Part shown: piece by piece, positions 1 through 8,250 of the stretch
How the letters are laid out: every line of letters begins with the position of its first letter
Position numbering within the stretch: the first letter of the stretch is position 1
Assembly (NCBI GenBank): GCA_023440705.1
Contig: JAEXRP010000008.1
Location: 68,920 to 132,919 of the forward strand
Length of the DNA: 64,000 bases
Direction of reading: 5' to 3'
Source of the DNA: Soonwooa sp023440705
GTDB taxonomy: Bacteria; Bacteroidota; Bacteroidia; Flavobacteriales; Weeksellaceae
Made by a program: the position numbers and the translations under genes
The notes under the pieces: model-generated
What the model saw: the letters and a program-made list of their open reading frames with translations, nothing else
What the model was told of the DNA's origin: nothing
Database searches by the model: none

Positions 1-389
1 TTTTCTTTCTCATAAGTTACTTTGTGACCTTTTTTCAATTCTTCTTCCGAGTTGTTGATGTGGAAAAAGATGTTTTCTTTCGATCCGTTTTCTGTTATGA
101 AACCATAACCTTTATCACTCAAGAATGTAATAATTCCTGTGATTTCGGTATCGTCCACCTCAATAGGAGCTGCACCTAACTGAATATCGTCTAAGTCGAT
201 TTCAATTTTTTCACGTTGGTCTGGTGGCGTGCTTGTCAATTGACCAAACTCGTCCACGTACATAAACATTTCGTCAAGCGCTTTTCCCTTGTTGTTATCA
301 GATTTGCGCTCTTCGCGGCGTGCCGCTTTTTCTTTTTGTTTCTGTTGTTTCTTTTTAAAGTTTTCTTTTTTTGAGAAAGAATCTGCCAT
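1..389 (-). CDS. cold-shock-domain protein (3' end cut by window edge)
   Basis: Read by hand from the minus strand: an ATG at 389 opens 129 codons that run off the left edge. Residues 1-40 are very rich in Lys, Arg, Glu and Gln (basic, probably disordered). Residues 84-129 start a cold-shock (OB-fold) domain with GIITFLSDKGYGFIT (RNP1-like KGYGFI, residues 93-98) and NIFFH (RNP2-like, 106-110). Proteins of this type bind single-stranded RNA or DNA and act as RNA chaperones; the charged N-terminal extension makes this longer than the classic ~65-residue CspA type. A long leader precedes it (390-634). The C-terminal end is not visible. Confidence 0.85.
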   Translation of the reverse strand, partial: MADSFSKKENFKKKQQKQKEKAARREERKSDNNKGKALDEMFMYVDEFGQLTSTPPDQREKIEIDLDDIQLGAAPIEVDDTEITGIITFLSDKGYGFITENGSKENIFFHINNSEEELKKGHKVTYEKE

Positions 390-634
390 AAATATTTTAA
401 AATTTTATTTTAATGTTACTAAATTACACGTTATTTTGAGTTCAATTTTCGGCAAAAACCTACTTTAATTGACCTCTTCATTATTTGAGAATCTCGAGAG
501 ATTTCTTTTCTGTTGTCGTAGTTTGTATTTAAGTTGCTGGTAAAAGCAGCGAAAAACTGAAAGTAATGAATATAATAAACTCTTCTAAGTTTACGAAAAA
601 CAAGTGCTTTCTTTACTAATGCGGTACAAAGATA
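390..634 (-). promoter_or_regulatory. long 5' leader and -7 box of the cold-shock gene
   Basis: On the minus strand a perfect TAnnTTTG box (TATCTTTG, 627-634) lies about 240 nt upstream of the cold-shock ATG, and no open reading frame lies between. The leader contains a small hairpin, AATCTC-TC-GAGATT, near 490-505. Long structured leaders are typical of cold-shock genes in other bacteria, so temperature-dependent translation is plausible but inferred. A nearer box-like sequence (TAATTTAG, about 416-423) is an alternative promoter. Confidence 0.4.
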
Positions 635-1018
635 CGATAAAAGAAATTAAAAACGGTAGTTTCTTAATTCTGTGCAGATTATATTTTGTTGATTGTAATT
701 TGAATTTCTGAATTTGACTACGTCGAATCTAAAGGTTTCTTAATGTTTAATGAATAATAAACTTCGTTTATTTTTTGATTAAGGAAATTAAACTAAGAAG
801 CACATACTCTTTGTGTTTCAAAAATAAGTGCAACGCCTTTGTTTTGCTTTATTAAATAAGCTTTACGTAAGATATTTGTTTGTCTTTGCGATTAAATAAA
901 CGCAAAGCAACACAAAGTGTGATACCTATTTATTTCTTTTTTTAAGATATACAAAGGCACTACGTTTAAAAAGGAAATACAATATAATTAACCTATTCAT
1001 AATCAGTTAATTTGTTCG
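635..1018. other. intergenic region with degenerate CTTTGCG hairpin
   Basis: No coding sequence is supported here. CTTTGCG (884-890) and CGCAAAG (901-907) form a hairpin with a 10-nt loop. Farther out, CTTTGTGTT (811-819) is matched by AACACAAAG (about 909-917). The CTTTGCG word resembles the ends of the repeats at 3701-3774 and 38551-38698, so this may be a decayed relative. Confidence 0.3.
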
Positions 1019-1050
1019 GTTTTGGGAAAGTTCAAATCTGTACCCAAAAC
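1019..1050. repeat. 8-bp inverted repeat
   Basis: GTTTTGGG (1019-1026) and CCCAAAAC (1043-1050) form a perfect 8-bp stem with a 16-nt loop. No T-run follows on either strand, so it is a poor terminator. It could be an operator or a structured RNA fragment; its role is unknown. Confidence 0.35.
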
Positions 1051-1095
1051 TAGTAATCGACAAAATTCTTCAAAAAAAATCAAAAAATATTTTAC

Positions 1096-1131
1096 TGCGC
1101 AAAAAGATTGCGCAATTGAGTTTTTACTTTG
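1096..1131 (+). promoter_or_regulatory. operator-like inverted repeat and -7-like box upstream of the RtcB gene
   Basis: TGCGCAA (1096-1102), a 5-nt spacer, and TTGCGCA (1108-1114) form a perfect 7-5-7 inverted repeat. Ten bases downstream is TACTTTGC, one base short of the Bacteroidota -7 consensus TAnnTTTG. A symmetric site just upstream of the likely -7 element is the expected place for a regulator of the downstream gene. The regulator is not identifiable from this window. Confidence 0.45.
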
Positions 1132-1169
1132 CATCAACAAATTAACAGGAAAGTTATAAACGTCGAATT

Positions 1170-1283
1170 GCTACAGCCCGACTTGAGCGGAAATCCTTTT
1201 TTTGTAGATGGATTAGCCAAGGCAAAAAAGATTGGGAGCCCTTCGATAAACTCAGGATAAACTGCAGGCGGTAAAAGCTGCCC
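1170..1283 (-). repeat. REP-like nested hairpin element, copy A
   Basis: Read on the minus strand this copy starts GGGCAGCTTTTACCG and ends AAGTCGGGCTGTAGC. The outer ends are partly complementary, and an inner AAAAAAAGGATTTCCGCT matches AAAAAGGATTTTCACT of copy C. It sits inside the 5' untranslated region of the RtcB gene, ending 18 nt before its ATG, and so would be transcribed with it. It also carries a CCCTTCGATAAACTCAGG segment not seen in the other three copies. Confidence 0.5.
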
Positions 1284-1301
1284 AAAAAAATTTAGAAAAA
1301 G

Positions 1302-2681
1302 ATGAAAATTACAGGAAACGAATTAATTGCTTTAGGATATCAACCTAAAAAATGGTTTGCCGAAGCTTTAGAATATATCAACGAAAACGACTTGTCACAA
1401 GCAGAAATGGAAGCTTACTTGGAGCAATTCCGCGCGCCAGACCCAATTCCGTTAAAGGAAAAAGCGGAGGATTTTGTCATCAATATTAAAGCGGAAAACG
1501 AAGCCGAGGAAGATAATGTGCAAAAAGTAATCCGAACGATGGAGGTTTTGATGAAGACGCCGACTTTGGTTTCGGGAGCGTTAATGCCGGATGCTTGTCC
1601 GACTGGTCCTGAAGGACAAATCCCTGTGGGAGGCGTGGTGGTCGCGAAAAATGCGATTCATCCAGGATTTCACTCGGCAGATATTTGTTGTTCGGTGATG
1701 TTGACGGATTTCGGGAAAGTTGATCCAAAAGTGGTTTTGGACACTGCGCATTCTATGACGCATTTTGGTTACGGAGGACGTGCTCGAGGTGAACAAATGC
1801 CGATGAGTGTTGAATTGATGGACGCTTTTAGAGAAAATATGTTTTTAAACGACGAGCGATTAATAAGCATTGCGCGTTTGCATATGGGATCTCAGGGCGA
1901 TGGAAATCACTTCTTGTTTGTTGGGATTTCTAAAAATACGGGAAACACAATGATGGTGACGCATCACGGTTCTCGTGCGCCTGGAGCGGCTTTGTATGAT
2001 AAAGGAATGAAGGTTGCAAACCGTTTTCGTCAGGAGATTTCGCCTGATACGTTAAAGGAAAATGCTTGGATTCCTTTTGAAACCGAGGAAGGTGAAGCCT
2101 ATTGGGAAGCTTTGCAATTGATTAGAAAATGGACAAAGGAAAATCACGAAGCCATTCATAATGCGACTTTGGAGAAGTTGAACATCGAAAAATTAGATAG
2201 ATATTGGAATGAACATAATTTCGTATTCAGAGACGGAGATTTATTCTACCATGCGAAAGGAGCAACGCCGCTGGACGACAAATTTTTGCCGGATATTACA
2301 GGTCCACGATTGATTCCTCTGAATATGGCGGAACCTGTATTGATTGTAAGTGGTGCTACAAACGACAGAAATTTAGGTTTTGCTCCTCATGGCGCGGGAA
2401 GAAACTTCAGCAGAAGTCAGCATAAAAGAAGCTTGGCTCATAAAACAACTGAAGAGATTTTCGCGGAAGAAACGACTGGCTTGGATATCCGATTTTTCAC
2501 GAATGATATCGATATTTCTGAGTTGCCTAGTGCGTACAAAAATGCTCAAAATGTTCGCGCTCAGATTGAAGAATACAACTTGTGCGAAATCATCGACGAA
2601 GTACTTCCTTACGGTTGTATCATGGCTGGTGACGTGCAGAAAAACGCACCTTCGAAGAAAAAGAAGAAGTTTAGGAAGTAG
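1302..2681 (+). CDS. rtcB: RtcB-type RNA ligase
   Basis: RtcB joins RNA 2',3'-cyclic-phosphate or 3'-phosphate ends to 5'-OH ends using GTP and Mn2+, in RNA repair or splicing. The hallmarks are present in order: ADICC (Asp127/Cys129, metal ligands), GDGNHF (metal His), HHGSR, and HGAGR with His363 as the expected guanylylated nucleophile, then a YK motif near the C-terminus. The 459 residues fit the family. The N-terminal ~90 residues are less typical and the tail ends in a Lys/Arg run. The gene stands alone, with no archease or RtcA beside it, behind a candidate operator (1096-1114) and a structured leader, which suggests regulated expression. The native substrate cannot be told from sequence. 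Confidence 0.9.
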   Translation: MKITGNELIALGYQPKKWFAEALEYINENDLSQAEMEAYLEQFRAPDPIPLKEKAEDFVINIKAENEAEEDNVQKVIRTMEVLMKTPTLVSGALMPDACPTGPEGQIPVGGVVVAKNAIHPGFHSADICCSVMLTDFGKVDPKVVLDTAHSMTHFGYGGRARGEQMPMSVELMDAFRENMFLNDERLISIARLHMGSQGDGNHFLFVGISKNTGNTMMVTHHGSRAPGAALYDKGMKVANRFRQEISPDTLKENAWIPFETEEGEAYWEALQLIRKWTKENHEAIHNATLEKLNIEKLDRYWNEHNFVFRDGDLFYHAKGATPLDDKFLPDITGPRLIPLNMAEPVLIVSGATNDRNLGFAPHGAGRNFSRSQHKRSLAHKTTEEIFAEETTGLDIRFFTNDIDISELPSAYKNAQNVRAQIEEYNLCEIIDEVLPYGCIMAGDVQKNAPSKKKKKFRK

Positions 2682-2765
2682 GACTTTGGATTTGAAATTT
2701 GATGTTTGAAATTTGAGATTCGAATGCTTAATCTTAACGCTAAACTTTAGACGTAAAATTCTAAA

Positions 2766-3551
2766 CTACCTCTTCCCACTAGGCTTGGTTTTCATAATTG
2801 AAAAATAAGAATTGCTAAATGCGGAAAGACTTTTGTAGCCGACTTTATAAGCAATTTCGCTCAATGTGAAACGTTTGGTGTCGATAAGTTCTATACTTTT
2901 TACAATTCGGATGAGCTGAATATATTTTTGCAATGTTATGCCCGTTTCTTGCTTGAAAATTCTTTGCAAATTGCGGGCTGACATTTTTGCAATTTCGCCC
3001 AAATCATCGGCGCTGACGTTGTATTGATAATTTGCGTTGATGTAATGACAAACGGGAATCAGTCGCGAATCCGTTGGTACAGGGACTTGCAAACCAAAAG
3101 CATCGTTACAAAAGTTGGGTAAACTTCCCAACAATGCTTTTAGGAAAAGATGATGTTCGGAATCTTCAGTTCGGGCTTTGTTCCATTTTGAGGCGTAAAA
3201 CATCATTTCTCGCAAAACAACAGGCGCTTCAAAAACGTGAACTTCGTTATAAAAATCCTTTTTAGGAGCCGACTTAAATAAAATCAACATCGGATTAACC
3301 GTCGTCGCATCGGAGGTTGTCCGATGTTTTTTGTTGGCAGGAATCCAAATCACATTATTTTGCGGAACCAAATAAATTTTCTTCTCAATATGAAAATACT
3401 GATAACCTTCCTCAACATAATTCAGCTGATAATAATCGTGCGAATCCTCCTTGTCATTGTGCTTCCAATCGCTTTCGTACCAAACGTAAGAATTGATTTC
3501 CAAATGCTCGACATGTTGTCCGTGGTCTTCTTTTGTGTCTTTAAAACTCAT
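2766..3551 (-). CDS. AraC-family regulator with N-terminal cupin (NimR-like)
   Basis: The N-terminal half (about residues 20-100) reads as a cupin-like sensor fold, and residues ~165-261 hold the double helix-turn-helix DNA-binding domain (DDLGEIAKMSARNLQRIF followed by LSEIAYKVGYKSLSAFSNSY). It is divergent from the CynX/NimT-type transporter gene at 3787, separated by 235 bp. In E. coli the adjacent pair nimR/nimT (yeaM/yeaN) has the same two families, with NimR acting on nimT. By analogy this protein probably controls the transporter next door. The ligand is unknown. Confidence 0.85.
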   Translation of the reverse strand: MSFKDTKEDHGQHVEHLEINSYVWYESDWKHNDKEDSHDYYQLNYVEEGYQYFHIEKKIYLVPQNNVIWIPANKKHRTTSDATTVNPMLILFKSAPKKDFYNEVHVFEAPVVLREMMFYASKWNKARTEDSEHHLFLKALLGSLPNFCNDAFGLQVPVPTDSRLIPVCHYINANYQYNVSADDLGEIAKMSARNLQRIFKQETGITLQKYIQLIRIVKSIELIDTKRFTLSEIAYKVGYKSLSAFSNSYFSIMKTKPSGKR

Positions 3552-3700
3552 GTTGTCGTTTTAAATATAATTAATGGCAAATTTAATACAAACGACAATA
3601 TTAATTTGCAAAAGAAATTTATAATGTAAGAAAGCAGTTTTTAAATAAGCAAAAAACCGAAACAATAAGATGTAAGAAAATTAGGTTTTTCCCCAATTCA

Positions 3701-3774
3701 AAATTTATCGAAGATAAATTCCTTGCGCCTTAAATAAAATGAAACTGAATTAAAACTCGCGTCTTTGCGTTAAA
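3701..3774 (+). repeat. CTTTGCGT-type intergenic repeat, single copy
   Basis: The segment runs from AAATTTATCGAAGATAAA through CCTTGCGCCTTAAA to CGCGTCTTTGCGTTAAA. The same succession of words occurs in each arm of the inverted element at 38551-38698. It lies between the AraC regulator and the transporter, ending 12 bp before the transporter ATG, so it may contribute to the transporter's leader. Confidence 0.5.
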
Positions 3775-3786
3775 AAAATAAAAAAT

Positions 3787-4983
3787 ATGAATAAAGAAAA
3801 TACCAATAAAAATCTCGGGTGGCTCGGCGTCTTGGTCGTGATTTTGGTTTCCAGCAATCTACGTTCGCCAATCACGGCAGTTAGTCCGATTTTGGACGAA
3901 ATAAAAAATGTTTTTCATCTCGATAATTTAGAGGCGAGTTTGCTCACATCGATTCCGCTTTTTGTGTTTGCAACCTGTTCCATTTTGGTGAGTAAAGCCG
4001 CTGCGAAAATCAATATTCGTACAGGTTTGTTGATTTCGCTTATCATTTTGATTGTCGGACTTTACATTAGAATTTACGGAAATGTGGCAACACTTTTTGC
4101 TGGCTCATTAATCCTTGGATTGGGAATTTGCATCGGAAATGTTTTAACTCCAGCTTACATCAAAACTATATTTCCCAACAAAATCGGAATTATGACAGGC
4201 GTTTTTTCTGTAGCAATGAGTTTGGTTGCCGCTTTAGCATCAGGTTTGAGTATCGACCTCGGAAAATGGACAGGAATGGAATGGAAAGGTTCTTTGGGAA
4301 TCTGGATTATTGGTGGAATCCTTGCGCTAATCGTAGTTTCGGCGGAATTAATGACTGGTAAAAAAACGACTCAAACTGCAACAAGTGCGATTGTTACAAC
4401 GAAATTTAATATTTTTAAATCCAAACAAGCTTGGAGCATTAGTATTTTTATGGGATTGCAATCATTGGTTTATTATTGTCTTGTTGCTTTGTTACCAACA
4501 GTTCTCGTAGATTTTGGAATGCAGAAATCTGAAACAGGTTGGGTGCTTTTTGTACTTCAAATGGCGATGTTGCCAGTAATGCTTTTTAGTCCAGTTTTGG
4601 CAGCAAAAATGAAGAATCAAAAAAGTTTAATTTACTTAACTGACGGACTTTTCCTGATCGGTTTGTTGATGCTCACAATCTTAAAATCGCAGTTGGTTTA
4701 TGTTAGTGCAACTCTAATCGGAATTGCGGGCGGATTGGCATTTAGCCTTTCGATTTTGTTCTTTTCACTCCGAACAAAAACCATGCATGGAACCATCAAA
4801 ATTTCTGGAAAAGCCCAATCAGTCGGTTATCTTATCGCGGCTTGTGGACCTCCAATTTTCGGGAAATTGCACGATTGGGACATTTCTTGGAACTATTCCC
4901 TTTACTTTTTGATAGCCTGCGTTCTCATCATGACGTATTTCGGTAAAAAAGCTTCAGAACCACGATTTATCGAAGATCACTAA
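3787..4983 (+). CDS. MFS transporter, CynX/NimT family
   Basis: A 398-residue inner-membrane protein with about 12 hydrophobic segments. The start of helix 1 and loop 1 (VSSNLRSPITAVSPIL) is typical of the CynX/NimT (cyanate / 2-nitroimidazole permease) branch of the major facilitator superfamily. E. coli NimT exports 2-nitroimidazole and related compounds. The divergent AraC-type gene at 2766-3551 mirrors the nimR-nimT arrangement, which supports regulated efflux of a small toxic molecule as the job. Substrate assignment is inference. A strong terminator follows at 5007. Confidence 0.85.
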   Translation: MNKENTNKNLGWLGVLVVILVSSNLRSPITAVSPILDEIKNVFHLDNLEASLLTSIPLFVFATCSILVSKAAAKINIRTGLLISLIILIVGLYIRIYGNVATLFAGSLILGLGICIGNVLTPAYIKTIFPNKIGIMTGVFSVAMSLVAALASGLSIDLGKWTGMEWKGSLGIWIIGGILALIVVSAELMTGKKTTQTATSAIVTTKFNIFKSKQAWSISIFMGLQSLVYYCLVALLPTVLVDFGMQKSETGWVLFVLQMAMLPVMLFSPVLAAKMKNQKSLIYLTDGLFLIGLLMLTILKSQLVYVSATLIGIAGGLAFSLSILFFSLRTKTMHGTIKISGKAQSVGYLIAACGPPIFGKLHDWDISWNYSLYFLIACVLIMTYFGKKASEPRFIEDH

Positions 4984-5006
4984 AAATCTAAAATTTAATT
5001 TAAACC

Positions 5007-5042
5007 AAAAATCGACTTCGAAATTATGAGTCGATTTTTTTT
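5007..5042 (+). terminator. rho-independent terminator after the MFS gene
   Basis: The stem is AAAATCGACT (5007-5016) paired with AGTCGATTTT (5029 on), followed by a T-run ending at 5042. It closes the transporter transcript. Confidence 0.85.
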
Positions 5043-5487
5043 GTTTAATATTAGAATGAAGGTTTTCAAAATAATTATCAGTTTGATAAAAATAGGAAAT
5101 TTGCAAAATTGAAAATCACATTATATGCTGGTTGATTTTGGAAAATTTGTTGGTTTATTAGAGGAGAATACTTCGAGGTGCCTTATTTAATTTTTGATGA
5201 CAGATACTTTTTCTAAGAATATTTTGGTTGTAATTTTTAACGTAATTGATGTTAAATTGTCATTTTAAGATGCTTTTTTGTTAAACAAGTGTTTATAAAA
5301 GTCATTTTGTTGATTTGAAAAATACTATGTATTGAATAATTATTTCGTAATTTTAAGTTGATTTTATTGGCTTTTAAGTAGGTGATGCTTGGAATTTTAA
5401 TGAATTATAAAAAAAAGCGAAGAATTATTTTTGGATATAATTTTTTTTATAACTTTCCATGCTTAATTTTTCTTAAGTATTTGTTAA
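5043..5487 (+). promoter_or_regulatory. AT-rich upstream region of the sus locus with a -7 box
   Basis: This 445-bp gap has no supported gene. A perfect TAnnTTTG box (TATTTTTG) lies at 5426-5433, 55 bp before the first possible SusC start. No regulator gene (SusR, HTCS or ECF sigma/anti-sigma pair) is adjacent to the locus, so the regulator must be encoded elsewhere. I found no clear operator in the gap. Confidence 0.35.
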
Positions 5488-8238
5488 GTGAGTGTTAATT
5501 TAAAATATACATACGTGAAAGAAAACAAATTTATTTTGAAGGTAGCGCCATTCTTCCTATTAGCTGGTAGTATGTTGCATGCCCAACAAAGTGATAGTCT
5601 TAAAACTAAGAATATCGAAGAGGTTGTCGTTATTGGTTATGGTACAAAGAAAAAATCAGATTTGACCGGGTCAATTACTGCAATTTCGAGCAAAGACTTC
5701 AACGAAGGAAGTATTAACTCTGCGGATCAATTAATCCAAGGTAAAGCATCGGGTGTGCAAATTGCTACTAACAGTGGTGCGCCTGGAGCAGGTGCTACTA
5801 TTAGAATTCGAGGAGGTTCTTCTTTAACAGCTCTTAATGATCCTTTAATTGTGATTGACGGTGTGCCTGTTGATAATCAAGGAATAAGCGGTGCTAGTAA
5901 TGCGCTAGCGCTAATTAACCCCAATGATATCGAAAGCTTTAACATCTTGAAAGATGCATCGGCTTCTGCGATTTATGGTGCAAGAGCAGCTAATGGTGTT
6001 ATTATTATTACAACAAAAAAAGGAACTTCTGGTAAGTTGAAAGCAAATTACACAACAACAACTTCTGTCTATGAAAAAATGGGAGAAATTGATATGTTGT
6101 CACCAGATCAATTCCGTAATGTTGTGATGCAAAAAGCAGATCCTTCTTACCAAGCGTTATTGGGAAGTGCTAATACCAATTGGCAAGATAAAATCTATCA
6201 AACAGCTTTAGGTTTTGATAATTCGATTTCATTATCTGGTGGTATTAAAGGTCTCCCATATAGATTGTCTATTGGTTACCTAAATCAAGATGGTATTATT
6301 AGAACGAATAATATCGAAAGAACAACAGCCTCATTAAACTTAAATCCGAAATTATTTGATAAACATTTGGATATTAATTTTAATTTAAAAGGTACTTACG
6401 TTGAAAACAGATTTAAAGATGATGGTGTAGTTGGTGCAGCTGTGGTATTTGATCCTACAAAACCTGTTTATGATTCTTCCTATTCTAATTATGGTGGTTA
6501 TTGGGAATGGTTAAACGCTTCAACACATGAGCCTAACACAAATGGTACAAAAAACCCAATGTCGATGCTTAACCAAAGATGGGATTTGTCATATGTGAGA
6601 CGAGTTTTAGGAAATGTTCAGTTTGATTATAAAATGCACTTTTTACCTGAGTTGCGCGCAAACCTTAACTTAGGTCTAGATTATAGCGACTCTAATGGTA
6701 ACACAACAGTTCTTCCAACAGCTGCTATGGCTTATTATCAAAAAGGAACTTACAGAAGATATACACAAGAGAAGAAAAATAAACTTTTGGAGTTTTATCT
6801 AAATTATACCAAAAATTTTGAGTCTATTAAATCATTAATAGATGTGACTGCTGGTTATTCTTATCAAGATTGGCAAAGAACAGAACCTTTCGCACCAACT
6901 CTTAATGGTGATGGTACACAAAATCCTTTAACAGGTATAGATTTCTTTACTCAAAATACATTATTGTCTTATTTTGCACGTCTTAATTATACATTTAATG
7001 ATAGATACTTATTAACAGCTTCAGTTAGACGTGATGCATCATCTAGATTTAGCAAAGATGCAAGAGTTGGTTATTTCCCTGCGTTTGCATTAGCTTGGAG
7101 AATGGATAGAGAAGCATTCTTAAGAGATTCTAACACAATATCTACCATGAAGCTGAGATTAGGATGGGGACAAACTGGTCAGCAAGAAATTAATAATGGA
7201 GATTATCCATATCTTCCAAAATATGTTATCTCTAATGGTGGTGCGATGTACCAAATTGGTGATGAGTTTTATAACACTTATCGTCCCGCAGGATATGACA
7301 AGAATATTAAATGGGAAACTACGACAACCAAAAATATTGGTTTAGATTTCGGGTTTTTACATGAAAGAATTTCGGGTGCTGTTGACTTATTTGAGAAAAA
7401 ATCAGAAGATCTTATCAGTTTTGTAACTGTACCTGCTGGTGCTAACCTTACCAACATGATTCTTACCAATATTGGAGATATGAGAAATAGAGGTATTGAA
7501 GCGAATATTAATGTTAAGGCGATTAAATCTGATAATCTTAACTGGGATATGAGTTTTAATGTGACACATTATAAATCTGAAATCACAAACCTAAACGGGA
7601 ACCAACTTATGGTTGGTGGTATTGGTGGTGGTACTGGATCTACAATTCAAATTCAGTCACAAGGTTTTATGCCTAACATGTTCTATGTTTATCAACAAGT
7701 TTATGATAATAATGGTAAACCAATTGAAGGTGTATATGTTGACCAAAATAATGATGGGGTAATTAATAGTAGCGATCTTTATAAATACAAATCGCCAGCA
7801 CCAGATGTATTATTAGGTTTTTCAACAAGATTAGCTTATAAAAACTGGGATTTGGGATTGGCCATGAGAGCAAGTATTGGTAACTACGTGTATAATAACG
7901 TAGCATCGCAATATGGTAACCTACAAGGTATTGCTAATAATAGCTATTTACAAAATATCCATCAAAACTATTTAGAAACAGGTTTCAACAGAGGACAGTA
8001 TTTTTCAGACTATTATGTGGAAAATGCATCTTTCCTAAGAATGGATAACATTAATGTAGGTTATAACTTCCCGAATTTTATCTCTGATTCATCAAGATTA
8101 CGAGTATTCGGATCTGTTCAGAATGCGTTTATCATTACTAAATATTCAGGTTTGGATCCAGAAGTATTTAACGGAATTGATAACAATTTGTATCAAAGAC
8201 CAAGAGTGTATTCAGTAGGATTTAACTTTCAATTTTAA
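5488..8238 (+). CDS. susC: SusC/RagA-type TonB-dependent outer-membrane transporter
   Basis: Imports starch-derived oligosaccharides across the outer membrane with the SusD lipoprotein as lid. A signal peptide ends near LHAQ. A TonB-box/plug start EEVVVIGYGTKKKSDLTGSI follows directly, so the usual N-terminal carboxypeptidase-like domain of many SusC proteins is absent, which accounts for the modest 916 residues. The chain ends in GFNFQF, a terminal-Phe beta-barrel signal. Two in-frame GTG starts are possible: 5488, or 5515, which gives a shorter, more typical signal peptide. There is no ATG before the signal peptide. It is the first gene of the locus, with susD 12 bp downstream. Confidence 0.93.
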   Translation: MSVNLKYTYVKENKFILKVAPFFLLAGSMLHAQQSDSLKTKNIEEVVVIGYGTKKKSDLTGSITAISSKDFNEGSINSADQLIQGKASGVQIATNSGAPGAGATIRIRGGSSLTALNDPLIVIDGVPVDNQGISGASNALALINPNDIESFNILKDASASAIYGARAANGVIIITTKKGTSGKLKANYTTTTSVYEKMGEIDMLSPDQFRNVVMQKADPSYQALLGSANTNWQDKIYQTALGFDNSISLSGGIKGLPYRLSIGYLNQDGIIRTNNIERTTASLNLNPKLFDKHLDINFNLKGTYVENRFKDDGVVGAAVVFDPTKPVYDSSYSNYGGYWEWLNASTHEPNTNGTKNPMSMLNQRWDLSYVRRVLGNVQFDYKMHFLPELRANLNLGLDYSDSNGNTTVLPTAAMAYYQKGTYRRYTQEKKNKLLEFYLNYTKNFESIKSLIDVTAGYSYQDWQRTEPFAPTLNGDGTQNPLTGIDFFTQNTLLSYFARLNYTFNDRYLLTASVRRDASSRFSKDARVGYFPAFALAWRMDREAFLRDSNTISTMKLRLGWGQTGQQEINNGDYPYLPKYVISNGGAMYQIGDEFYNTYRPAGYDKNIKWETTTTKNIGLDFGFLHERISGAVDLFEKKSEDLISFVTVPAGANLTNMILTNIGDMRNRGIEANINVKAIKSDNLNWDMSFNVTHYKSEITNLNGNQLMVGGIGGGTGSTIQIQSQGFMPNMFYVYQQVYDNNGKPIEGVYVDQNNDGVINSSDLYKYKSPAPDVLLGFSTRLAYKNWDLGLAMRASIGNYVYNNVASQYGNLQGIANNSYLQNIHQNYLETGFNRGQYFSDYYVENASFLRMDNINVGYNFPNFISDSSRLRVFGSVQNAFIITKYSGLDPEVFNGIDNNLYQRPRVYSVGFNFQF

Positions 8239-8250
8239 TTAAAAGACCAA

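Noticed and set aside
1132..1301. YrlA/Y-RNA-like RNA next to rtcB, as in some rtcBA operons
   Set aside because: The leader matches the REP-like repeat family seen at three unrelated loci; no Ro60 (rsr) gene and no tRNA-like module with confidence.
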